Positions 26,176 through 34,195 of a stretch of 64,000 nucleotides of DNA are shown piece after piece. The notes beneath the pieces were generated by a model. The model did not search any database, had not been told where the DNA came from, and saw only the letters and a program-made list of their open reading frames with translations. The DNA is from Amycolatopsis sp. GM8. Lineage in GTDB: Bacteria > Actinomycetota > Actinomycetes > Mycobacteriales > Pseudonocardiaceae. Position 1 is the first letter of the stretch, and each line of letters opens with the position of its first letter. The stretch lies in contig NZ_JAJKFK010000008.1 in NCBI RefSeq assembly GCF_021653975.1, forward strand, positions 294,762-358,761, written 5' to 3'. The translations under genes and the position numbers were made by a program.

Positions 26176-26973
26176 TCACGACCCACCCGAACCGGCGGTC
26201 GGGCTGTGCTCGAAGCGGGCGATCTCGCGAAGGGACTCGACTGCTTGGCGCACTGAGGCTTCCCAGAGCACTTCACCGTAGGCCGGCGTCGCCTGGGTGG
26301 GATCTCCGATGACGCCGGGTGTGCCGAAGTCGTCCGAGAGCCATCCGAAGCTCACGGGGCGCCCGTTGAATCCGATGTGCTGGAAGCTCGCGAGGTGCTC
26401 GGGCACCCAGCGCTCGGCACGCGAGAGGTCGACGAGTTCGGGCCGGAGGTGCAGTACGAGCGAAGTTTCCGCGGCTCCGCCGTGGATGCCGAGCCCGTTC
26501 TCGTCGAGCCCTTCGCCCGCGGGCGGGTCCGCGCGGACGAGCGAGGGCATGAGGAAGGTCTTCAGCCCGGATCGTCTGCGGATTTCCCGCAGCGCCACCT
26601 GGAGCAGCGCGACGTTGCCGCCATGCCCGTTGACGAACACGAGTGTGCCGGCCCCCATGAGCTCGACCGACCGTCCGATGTGGACGACCGTCCGGAACAG
26701 GGTCTCGGCGTCGAGCCAGACCGTGCCGGGCGCCCAGCTGTGCTCGTCCGATTTCGTGTAGGTGAGCGTGGGGAGCTGCCAGACGTCGATGCCCCCGGCG
26801 GCGGCACGTTCGATGGCGGCGCTCGCCACTGCTTCGGCGAGCAGGGCATCGGTGCCGAGCGGCAGGTGCGGCCCGTGGTGCTCGAGCGCACCCGTGGGGA
26901 GGACGACGATCGACTGCCTGCCGATCCGGTGCGCGAGAGACGGGCCCGCGAGTTCGGCGATGGTGCGGTTCAT
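26176..26973 (-). CDS. creatininase-family amidohydrolase
   Basis: Metal-dependent amidohydrolase of 265 aa. The family metal ligands are present: GALEHHGPHLPLGTDALLAE (Glu, His, Asp near residues 30-43), FVNGHGGN (His, near 115) and IHGGAAETSLVL (Glu, near 167). Members open creatinine or act on formamide-type intermediates in cofactor and riboflavin pathways. It ends a minus-strand run of FAD oxidase, importer and amidohydrolase genes, 10 bp after the oxidase, so it probably works on the same cyclic nitrogen compound. Creatinine itself is only one candidate. Confidence 0.8.
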   Translation of the reverse strand: MNRTIAELAGPSLAHRIGRQSIVVLPTGALEHHGPHLPLGTDALLAEAVASAAIERAAAGGIDVWQLPTLTYTKSDEHSWAPGTVWLDAETLFRTVVHIGRSVELMGAGTLVFVNGHGGNVALLQVALREIRRRSGLKTFLMPSLVRADPPAGEGLDENGLGIHGGAAETSLVLHLRPELVDLSRAERWVPEHLASFQHIGFNGRPVSFGWLSDDFGTPGVIGDPTQATPAYGEVLWEASVRQAVESLREIARFEHSPTAGSGGS

Positions 26974-26983
26974 CCGGCCCCTG

Positions 26984-28468
26984 TCAGATCTTGGACTGCG
27001 CGGGCAGCGTCACGTCGAGCTCGGGCACGCCCAGGTGGCCGGGGTTGAGCAGCCCCTCCGGGTCGGTGCGTTCCTTGAGCGCGAGGAGTTCTTCGACTTC
27101 GTGGTCGACGTAGAACTGATGCGGGCTGTGGACCCGCACGCCGAGTTCGATGAGTTTCGCGTACCCCGCGTAGACATCCGCCGCGCCCGTGTATTCCGCG
27201 ACGAGCATCCCGATGGGGAACCGGTGCGCGGCCTCGATGTGCAGCATGCCGCCGGGATACACGGCCTCGACCTCGTGGATGCGGTCGATCAGCGCCTCGC
27301 CGCCGACCTCGACGTGGAAGTAGTCCTTGCCGGGGCTGTTCTTCTTGAGCCACCAGATGGGGTGGTTGTAGGAGAGCATCGAGACCTTCAATATCCGTTG
27401 AGTCCCTTCGCGCACGTCTTCGATCGAGCCGCCGGCGGCGGCGACGAGCGATGACGCCTCGTCGAGTGCCACCGCATCGATGATCGCGCGCAGGCTGGCG
27501 TGCCCGGCGAGGATCGCGGGGTCCGCGGGGAGCCGTTCCGCCACGGCGGCCCGGTCCGCGCTCACGAGCCGTGGCGGCGGCTCGAGCGTGCGGAGTGTCC
27601 GCACCGCGGCGAGAGCCCCTTCGAAGGCAGGGAAGCTCGCGTAGACGGCGCGCCAGTCCTGGGCCGGTTCGAGCCGGACCGTGGCGCGGGCGATCACCCC
27701 CGCGGTGCCGTAGGTGTGCACGAAGGTCCGCGCGTCGTCGCCCTCGACATGGACAAGGGCCGGCTCGGTGCCGGGAAGTGCGACATCGAGCGCGACGACG
27801 AAGCCTTCCCAGTTCGAGCCGTGCGCGATCGACCCCGTGCCGCCCGAACCCCCGGAGAGGAAGCCTCCCACGGTGGACTGTGCTGTCGACGGATACATCC
27901 AGAGCTGCTGGCCGCTCGCGACGGCCGCCTGTTCGAGAAGCACCATGGGCGCCCCGGCTTCGGCGGTGATGACGCCGTCGCCCACCTCGACGACAGCGCG
28001 GGCGCGCGTCGTGTCCAGGATCAGGCCGCCGCGCAACGGGATGCCCTGCCCGTAGTTGCCCGTGCCCTTGCCGCGTGCCGTGATGGGGACGCGGCGGCGG
28101 GTCGCGGCAGCCACCACCATCGCGATCTGCTCCGCGTCCGCCGGGTAGGCCACCAGGTCGGCGAGCCCGAGCGGCAGCTGATCGGACAGGATGGGGCTCA
28201 TCGTGGCCTCGTCGACCGAGGCGCGCTCGCGGGCCTTGAGGTCGGTGCTCGCGCCGCGCTCGCCGAGCAGTTCGACGAGTTCGGCACGCAAAGCCTCGAT
28301 GGACCTGGGGGGCGTCATGGCGCTCACCAGCCGAAGCCCGACCGCCTCTCCGGAATTTACTGGGTTGGTCACGTTGTCGACGGACGGTGCTGCTTGATCA
28401 CGTACTTGTGGCTGGCTTGCGTCACGTTCCCCTGAGGTGCGGCCGGGAAGTGCTCGGCTTGATTCCAT
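26984..28468 (-). CDS. FAD-binding oxidase/dehydrogenase (GlcD/VAO type)
   Basis: Flavoprotein of the vanillyl-alcohol-oxidase fold. The FAD_binding_4 domain has VPITARGKGTGNYGQGIPLR and MYPSTAQSTVGGFLSGGSGG (near residues 127 and 195). The C-terminal motif ERTDPEGLLNPGHLG is typical. ATG at 28468 sits 7 bp after the binding-protein stop with GGTGAG in front, which supports coupling, but adds about 50 residues without homology; ATG at 28318 is the alternative and gives the usual N-terminus. It probably oxidises an alcohol or amine of the imported substrate. No Cys/His covalent-flavin site is obvious. Confidence 0.8.
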   Translation of the reverse strand: MESSRALPGRTSGERDASQPQVRDQAAPSVDNVTNPVNSGEAVGLRLVSAMTPPRSIEALRAELVELLGERGASTDLKARERASVDEATMSPILSDQLPLGLADLVAYPADAEQIAMVVAAATRRRVPITARGKGTGNYGQGIPLRGGLILDTTRARAVVEVGDGVITAEAGAPMVLLEQAAVASGQQLWMYPSTAQSTVGGFLSGGSGGTGSIAHGSNWEGFVVALDVALPGTEPALVHVEGDDARTFVHTYGTAGVIARATVRLEPAQDWRAVYASFPAFEGALAAVRTLRTLEPPPRLVSADRAAVAERLPADPAILAGHASLRAIIDAVALDEASSLVAAAGGSIEDVREGTQRILKVSMLSYNHPIWWLKKNSPGKDYFHVEVGGEALIDRIHEVEAVYPGGMLHIEAAHRFPIGMLVAEYTGAADVYAGYAKLIELGVRVHSPHQFYVDHEVEELLALKERTDPEGLLNPGHLGVPELDVTLPAQSKI

Positions 28469-28474
28469 CTCCGC

Positions 28475-29662
28475 TCACCATCCAAGGCTGATAGTCGGGT
28501 CGAGGAACTGGTTCGTGACGAGGTCGCCGGCGACCAGACCGCTCTTGACGTGACCGCCCGACTTGCCGAAGATCGGCGCCGCGATCTTGATGAGGTCGGA
28601 GACGCGCTGGTCGTCCATCGCGCCGACATGGCCGTGGCCCGCGTCGGTGGCGATTTTCAGGTCCTTCATCTGCGCGACGGCGGTCTTGCCCACCGCGGCG
28701 TCATACGTCCAGCCGTTGTTGTAGGCCGTCACGAGCTTGTCGATGAGGTCGTTGGTCGCAGTCGGGTTCTTGATGAAGTCGACGTCGGCCTGCTGCATGA
28801 CGGGCACGAGCTTCTTGAGGCACGGCGAGAGCGTGGTCAGATCGCCGGTGCGGACGGACATCGTCTCGGGGTACGGCGACCAGCCGGTGTCCGCGACGAG
28901 CTGGAACTTGACCGGCTTGCCCCACGCGGTGACCTCGTTCTGGTACACGTACGGCTCAGCGGTCGCGAAGCCCTGCTGCGCGTCCTTTCCCTTGGCCGTC
29001 ACGAATTTCGCCGGGCTGCCGTCGTAGCTCCCGTCGAGGACGCCGCTGGGCAGGTAGCCCGCGTCGGTCAGATAGGCCATGTAGGCGGCGCCGTTGAAGT
29101 ACCGGACCACACCGCCGTTCGCCTGCAACCGGACGCCGAGGTCCTTGATCGTGGCGACGTCCGGGTAGGTCTTCGGGTCCCACATGATCATCATCGGCGA
29201 CTTGTCGTTTTCCGCGAACACGGCCGTGGTCGGCATGTTTCCGGAGAATTCGATCGCCTCGTCGGTGGAGACATAGCCGAGGGTGATCGTTTTGTCCTGG
29301 GCCATCTGCGCCGAGACGGTCGAGTAGCCGATCGCGGGCCCGCCCGCGCGGATTTCGAGCTTGACGCCGGTCGGCTTGCCGTTCGCGTAGAGGTCGCCGG
29401 TGACGGACTTCTGGCTGGCATCGATCGAGGGGCCGGGGCCGAGCATCTGGTAGATGTGCCCGTGATCGGCCTCGGGATTCCAGTCGGTCTGGACCACGAC
29501 GGTCGAGGGGCACACACCGGAGAGGTCGATGGCGGGTCCGGTCGCCGTGGGTGCCGTCGGGGCCTGTCCGCCGGCGTCGGTGGGTCCGCCACAGGCCGTG
29601 AGGGCGACGGCGAGAGTGGCGGCGGCCGCGACGGCGACGGCGGTGCGGGGTCGAGTGCGCAT
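28475..29662 (-). CDS. ABC transporter substrate-binding lipoprotein (NitT/TauT-like)
   Basis: Secreted lipoprotein of 395 aa. The signal peptide with lipobox AVALTAC ends at Cys24; the mature part opens with CPSTVVVQTDWNPEADHGHI, resembling NMT1/TauA-type proteins. Downstream lie its permease and ATPase partners in reverse operon order, all on the minus strand. The system would import an aromatic or heterocyclic nitrogen compound; the ligand cannot be read from sequence. Confidence 0.82.
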   Translation of the reverse strand: MRTRPRTAVAVAAAATLAVALTACGGPTDAGGQAPTAPTATGPAIDLSGVCPSTVVVQTDWNPEADHGHIYQMLGPGPSIDASQKSVTGDLYANGKPTGVKLEIRAGGPAIGYSTVSAQMAQDKTITLGYVSTDEAIEFSGNMPTTAVFAENDKSPMMIMWDPKTYPDVATIKDLGVRLQANGGVVRYFNGAAYMAYLTDAGYLPSGVLDGSYDGSPAKFVTAKGKDAQQGFATAEPYVYQNEVTAWGKPVKFQLVADTGWSPYPETMSVRTGDLTTLSPCLKKLVPVMQQADVDFIKNPTATNDLIDKLVTAYNNGWTYDAAVGKTAVAQMKDLKIATDAGHGHVGAMDDQRVSDLIKIAAPIFGKSGGHVKSGLVAGDLVTNQFLDPTISLGW

Positions 29663-29687
29663 GGTGCTCCGTTTCCGGGGGGTGTGG

Positions 29688-30557
29688 TCAGGTGAAGTCG
29701 AACCATCGGCCGACCGCGAGCCGGCCGATGAGCCCGAAGACGAGGAAGACGGCGATGCCGTAGAGCGAGGCGATGATGATCGTCGCGTACAGCTCGGGCC
29801 CCATCAGGCGGGACGCCGTGACCTGGATGAGGACGCCGAGGCCGGGATTGCCCCGCTGGAAGAACTGGTCGCCCACGATCGCGCCGATCACGGACAGGCC
29901 CGCCGACGTGCGGAGTCCGACGAAGATCGAGGGGAGCGCGGCGGGCAGATGCAGTTTGAGGAGCCGGGTCAGCCGGCCGGCGCCTTGGAGTTCGAAGAGC
30001 TCGCGTTGCGCGCGGTCCGCGGAGTGCAGGCCGAAGAGCGTGTTCGAAACCATCGGAAACAACGCGATCATGACGGTGACGATCACGCGGGAGAGGAAGG
30101 CGTAGCCGAAGAGCGCCCCGATGAGCGGCACGAGCGCGAGGATCGGCACGCACTGGAGTACGACAGCGTAGGGATAAAGCGCTTTCTCGAGGCCCTTCGC
30201 CTGTGCCATGACGGTGGCCCACAGGACGCCGAGGACGATCGCCACGGCGAGACCGACGAGCGAAACCAGCGTCGTGCGGCCGAGCGATGCCCACAGCTCC
30301 GCGTTGAAACCGGTCGGTTCGCCGTCGGGGCGCGTGTCGTGGATGATCGACATCAGCACGAGATGTGGATAGGGCACGAGATAGGGCAGTTGGACCTTCT
30401 GGTCGTAATAGGCGGCTACCGCGTACCACAGCCCGACGAAGATGCCGAACACGACGACGGGCTGCCACCACGACGCCCGTTTCCGCACACGCCGGGGCTT
30501 GTGGGCGGCGCGCGCGGCGGTGGCACGGCGGGTCGCGGTCTCCTGGAGCGTGGGCAT
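29688..30557 (-). CDS. ABC transporter permease (NitT/TauT type)
   Basis: Permease of 289 aa with six helices. The cytoplasmic coupling motif lies in ELFELQGAGRLTRLLKLHLP (EAA loop, near residue 185) and the C-terminal helix carries TIIIASLYGIAVFLVFGLIG. ATG at 30557 overlaps the stop of the ATPase gene. Partner of the lipoprotein and ATPase on either side. Confidence 0.87.
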   Translation of the reverse strand: MPTLQETATRRATAARAAHKPRRVRKRASWWQPVVVFGIFVGLWYAVAAYYDQKVQLPYLVPYPHLVLMSIIHDTRPDGEPTGFNAELWASLGRTTLVSLVGLAVAIVLGVLWATVMAQAKGLEKALYPYAVVLQCVPILALVPLIGALFGYAFLSRVIVTVMIALFPMVSNTLFGLHSADRAQRELFELQGAGRLTRLLKLHLPAALPSIFVGLRTSAGLSVIGAIVGDQFFQRGNPGLGVLIQVTASRLMGPELYATIIIASLYGIAVFLVFGLIGRLAVGRWFDFT

Positions 30558-31312
30558 CAGCGGTGCCCCTCCCTGAGCGCGTGCGAAACGTCGCCGACAA
30601 GCTCGGCGAACTCGGGCGTGAAGCGGATGTCCGGGTCCCGGGGCATCGGGAACGGCACGTCGAAACGCTGGACGACGGTGCCCGGCCGGCCGGACATGAC
30701 GACGACCCTGGTCGAGAGGTAGACGGCCTCGGAGACCGAGTGCGTGATGAACAGCCCCGCGAAGCGCTGTTCGACGAACAGTCGCAGGAGCTCGTCGTTG
30801 AGGCGTTCGCGGGTGATCTCGTCCAGCGCCCCGAACGGCTCGTCGAACAGGAACAGCTCGGGGTCGAGCGTGAGCGAGCGCGCGAGTGAGACACGCATCT
30901 TCATGCCGCCCGAGAGTTGTTTCGGGAGATGCTTTTCGAAGCCGGTGAGGCCGACGAGGTCGATCGCGGCGGCCGCCTTCGCCGAACGGTCCACTTTGGA
31001 CTTTCGGTGGAGTTCCGCGAGGAGCTCGACATTGCCCTGGACCGACCGCCAGGGCAGCAGCGTGGCGTCCTGGAAGACGTAGCCGATGCGGTTCGCGCTC
31101 ACGCCGGCCGTTCCGCCCGAAGCCGATTCGAGGCCCGACGCGATGCGCAGAAGCGTGGATTTGCCGCATCCGCTCGGTCCCACGATCGAGACGAACTCGC
31201 CGCGGTCCACGGTGAGGTCGACGCCGCTCAGAGCCACCGTGCCGTCGGGGAAGACGAGTTCGACGTCGCGGAAGTCCAGCAGGGTCGAGCGAACGGCGGT
31301 CGTGATGGACAT
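30557..31312 (-). CDS. ABC transporter ATP-binding protein (NitT/TauT type)
   Basis: ATPase of 251 aa: Walker A GPSGCGKST (about residue 44), Q-loop YVFQDATLLPW, signature LSGGMKMRVSLAR (about 138), Walker B LFLFDEPFGALD and H-loop FITHSVSEA. The signature has MKMR where most relatives have QRQR or MRQR, as in SsuB/TauB relatives. AAGGGAG precedes the ATG at 31312. First of the three importer genes after the amidohydrolase. Confidence 0.9.
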   Translation of the reverse strand: MSITTAVRSTLLDFRDVELVFPDGTVALSGVDLTVDRGEFVSIVGPSGCGKSTLLRIASGLESASGGTAGVSANRIGYVFQDATLLPWRSVQGNVELLAELHRKSKVDRSAKAAAAIDLVGLTGFEKHLPKQLSGGMKMRVSLARSLTLDPELFLFDEPFGALDEITRERLNDELLRLFVEQRFAGLFITHSVSEAVYLSTRVVVMSGRPGTVVQRFDVPFPMPRDPDIRFTPEFAELVGDVSHALREGHR

Positions 31313-31323
31313 GGCAACTCCCT

Positions 31324-32604
31324 TCAGGAAGCAGGGACGAGTGCGGGCGGATCGTGCGGCCGGACAACGGACATCGCCGGGAGCTCGCGGCGTGTCTCGG
31401 TGATCGCGACGACGCGGCCGCGGTGGATGACGACGCGGTCGGCGGGCGCGGTGGCGATCGCCTCGACGAGGTTCTCGGCCCGGACGGCGAGGAAGTCGGC
31501 TTGGGCGCCGGCCTCGGTCGCCGCGGGCGGTAGCCCCATGACGGATCGCGCCCCGGCGCTCACGAGTCCGTAGGCCTCCTCCGGCGAGAGATGGCCCGCC
31601 GTAACGAGAAGCGCGGCGGTTTCGAGCGCGTCGCCGCGGCCCACGGGGTTGAACGGATCCCGGACGTTGTCCGCCCCGGCACCGAGGCGGACGCCCGCGT
31701 CGAGCAGCTCGCGCAACGGCGCGAGACCGCGCGGCGTCGCGACGGGGTGGTCGCGGCCCTGGAGATAGAGGTTCGTGATGGGCAGGGTGACGATGCCGAG
31801 GTCCGCGGTTTTGACGTCCGCGATGATCGCGTCCCGGCGCGCGGCGTCGAGCGTGCCGAGCCGCACGCAGTGCCCCGCGGTGCGCGGGCGGTCGCTCGGC
31901 CAGTCGCGCACCATGCGGGCGTAGGCGTCGAGGGTGACGGGGCCGAAGAGGTTCTCGTCGGTGTGGAGGTCGACGCCGATCCCGCGCCGCTCCGCGAGCG
32001 CGAGCAGTCGCGCGAGGTCCGCCGCGGGATCGGGTGCGAGATGCGGAGCGCCGCCGACCAGGTCGGCGCCGGCGTCCAGGACCGCTTCCACCAGGTGGTC
32101 GGGGCAGTGCGGCCCCGCGAGGGCCACCAACTGGATGTCCATGAGGCCCGCGAGTTCCTCGCGGACCTGAGCGAGGGCGCGGGCTCCGCGCGTCGCGTCC
32201 CCGGCGCTCACCCGGCCGTCGCCGAGAACGTCGACGTGCGAACGGATCGCGGTGATGCCCGCGGCGAGCATTGCGAGGGCCTGCGCGCGGGCGCGCTCGA
32301 CGATCGACTCGATGCCCATCGTCGGTGCGTGGGCGTGCCACGCGTCGATCGCGGAGCCGAGGTCACCGAGCGGCGGGTTGACGGCGTCGAAACTCCGGGC
32401 CTTGTCGAGATGGGCATGGGGCTCGGCCGGCGCGGGAAGCAGCAGCCGGCCACTCAGATCGAGCGCCGGCTCGGGGGTGCTGACCGCGCCCGCGGCGGTG
32501 ACCTCGCTGACCACGCCCGAGGCGATCGAGAGGTCCACGACGCGCCCGTCGGGCAGCTTCGCGTTGCGGACCGCGGCGACCGGGCGGGGTAGTGAGTTCG
32601 CCAT
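31324..32604 (-). CDS. CodA-like amidohydrolase (cytosine deaminase branch)
   Basis: Amidohydrolase of 426 aa. The metal motif PHAHLDKARSFD (near residue 65) is the HxHLDK signature of cytosine deaminase-like enzymes. Further ligands lie in GVDLHTDEN (about 208), RTAGHCVRL (about 240) and LGAGADNVRDPF (catalytic Asp, about 308). I start at the ATG at 32604, preceded by GGAG. It heads the minus-strand importer operon and is divergent from the XRE-cupin regulator. It should deaminate or open a pyrimidine- or triazine-like ring; the exact substrate is unknown. Confidence 0.82.
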   Translation of the reverse strand: MANSLPRPVAAVRNAKLPDGRVVDLSIASGVVSEVTAAGAVSTPEPALDLSGRLLLPAPAEPHAHLDKARSFDAVNPPLGDLGSAIDAWHAHAPTMGIESIVERARAQALAMLAAGITAIRSHVDVLGDGRVSAGDATRGARALAQVREELAGLMDIQLVALAGPHCPDHLVEAVLDAGADLVGGAPHLAPDPAADLARLLALAERRGIGVDLHTDENLFGPVTLDAYARMVRDWPSDRPRTAGHCVRLGTLDAARRDAIIADVKTADLGIVTLPITNLYLQGRDHPVATPRGLAPLRELLDAGVRLGAGADNVRDPFNPVGRGDALETAALLVTAGHLSPEEAYGLVSAGARSVMGLPPAATEAGAQADFLAVRAENLVEAIATAPADRVVIHRGRVVAITETRRELPAMSVVRPHDPPALVPAS

Positions 32605-32641
32605 GGTTGCTCCGGTGTCGGGGTGTTGCGGAACAGCGATA

Positions 32642-32660
32642 ATGTTGATTCCATCAACAT
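32642..32660. promoter_or_regulatory. inverted repeat between divergent amidohydrolase and XRE-cupin genes
   Basis: ATGTTGAT-TCC-ATCAACAT, a perfect 8-bp-arm palindrome with a 3-bp spacer, located 38 bp upstream of the amidohydrolase start and 85 bp upstream of the regulator start. Its position and symmetry fit an operator of the XRE-cupin regulator. Confidence 0.65.
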
Positions 32661-32744
32661 CGTGGACGGTACGGAGCCGAGATTTCCCACGTGTAACGCC
32701 GCGTGTTCTTTGTGTTGCCCTTGCTGCCCGGCGGGGAGGTGCCT

Positions 32745-33362
32745 GTGAAGGAGGCCGACCCCGCGCCGTCACGGGTCGTCGACGAGCAGGCCGAGCGGGT
32801 CGGCAACCGCATCCGCCAGATGCGCCGGTCCCGGGGCCTCACGCTCGTCCAGCTGGCCGGCCGCACGGGACTTTCGCACCCGTTCCTGAGTCAGGTGGAG
32901 CGAGGACACGCTCGCCCGAGCATGGTTTCGCTCGACCGCATCGCGGCGGCCCTCGGCACGACCCAGGTCGAGCTCATCGCCGCCGGTGACCCGGGTTCAC
33001 GGGATGCCGAGGACGAGCGACCTGACGTTCTGCGTGCGGGCGAGGGCGCACGCAACGAGTTCCCCAACGGCGAGGTCAGGCTGCTCACGCGGGGCCGGCG
33101 GGCGTTCGATCCGATCGAATGGGCCGGGACCAACACCGACCTCGGGGACTACTTTCGCCACTCCGAGGACGAGTTCGTCTACGTCGTGAGCGGCGCGCTG
33201 CTGCTGGACCTCGAGAGCGACGGGACGGTCCGGCTCGGCGCGGGAGACTCCGTCTACTACCAGGGCGGCACGGCGCACCGCTGGTGCTCGCCCGACGGAT
33301 CGCGCTACCACCTCGTCGTGGTGAAACAGAGGCCGGACCAGAAAACCCCGGAGCGTCCATGA
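32745..33362 (+). CDS. XRE-family regulator with cupin sensor domain
   Basis: Regulator of 205 aa. The helix-turn-helix spans about residues 18-75 (LTLVQLAGRTGLSHPFLSQV, ERGHARPSMVSLDRIAAAL) and the C-terminal cupin barrel contains DYFRHSEDEFVYVVSGALLL and GDSVYYQGGTAHRWCSPDG. Proteins of this layout sense a small metabolite and control adjacent catabolic genes. GTG at 32745 follows GGGGAGG; an earlier GTG at 32703 would add 14 unrelated residues. The stop overlaps the start of the broken reductase (ATGA). Confidence 0.85.
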   Translation: MKEADPAPSRVVDEQAERVGNRIRQMRRSRGLTLVQLAGRTGLSHPFLSQVERGHARPSMVSLDRIAAALGTTQVELIAAGDPGSRDAEDERPDVLRAGEGARNEFPNGEVRLLTRGRRAFDPIEWAGTNTDLGDYFRHSEDEFVYVVSGALLLDLESDGTVRLGAGDSVYYQGGTAHRWCSPDGSRYHLVVVKQRPDQKTPERP

Positions 33363-34186
33363 CCGACCCGTCCCGCCACGCCGCGCACGACGTCGTCGTT
33401 CGGTCGAAGACCCTGGCCGCGGACGGCGTCGTCGTCCTGGACCTCGCGGCCGCCCACGGCGGTGACCTGCCCGCGTGGCGGCCCGGAGCACACATCGACC
33501 TCGTCCTGCCGACCGGCGATGAGCGCCAGTACTCGCTGTGCGGGGCGTTGGGCGAAGGTGTCTGGCAGGTTGCCGTGCGGTACGACGAGGCGGGCCGCGG
33601 GGGATCGGCCTACGTCCACAATGTCCTTGACACCGGGGCTCTTCTGCGTGCCCGCGGGCCGATCCATCATTTCGAGTTGCGGCCGGAGGTGCCCGCGCTC
33701 TTCATCGCGGGCGGTATCGGCATCACGGGAACGTCGAGCTGCGGGTCAGTGGCGAGGGCTCCCGGCTCGACCCTGGCCGGCTCCTGGGTGTTCCCTCGGT
33801 GGGAACCGCCGTGTACTGCTGCGGTCCCGCGGGGCTCATGGAAGCGGTCGCGATGTGGGCGTGGCCGCGGGGTTCCTTGCGGGTCGAGCGGTTCGCGCCG
33901 AAGGTGGTCACGGCGACGGCCGATGCCGAGTTCGAGGTGGAGCTCGCGCTTTCGGGCCGGACGCTTTCGGTGCCGCCGGGGCGGTCCATTTTGGACGTTG
34001 CCGAGGACGCCGGGATTCTCGTGGTCTCCTCCTGCCGTGAGGGCACGTGTGGCACGTGCGAGACCACGATCCTCGAGGGCGCCGCCGACCACCGCGACTC
34101 GATCCTGAGCGACGACGAGCAGCACACCATCCATGATGATCTGCGTCTCGCGCTCGCGCGGCGGCAGGCTCGTCCTCGAACTGTGA
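33359..34186 (+). pseudogene. PDR-type oxygenase reductase (FNR + 2Fe-2S), internally deleted and frameshifted
   Basis: Reductase component of the phthalate dioxygenase/vanillate demethylase type. The N-terminal flavin domain is intact (RQYSLCGALGEGVWQVAVRY; FIAGGIGITG). There, in frame, about 35-40 residues of the NAD domain are missing: GGIGIT is followed at once, in another frame, by ELRVSGEGSRLDPGRLLGVP and YCCGPAGLMEAV. The 2Fe-2S domain remains (SCREGTCGTCETTILEG). Near 34130 an extra base or 4-base duplication breaks the C-terminus; correcting it gives the usual MMICVSR end and a stop at 34184-34186. With two lesions it is almost surely inactive. No oxygenase partner is encoded nearby. 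Confidence 0.8.
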
Positions 34187-34195
34187 AAGGGACCC

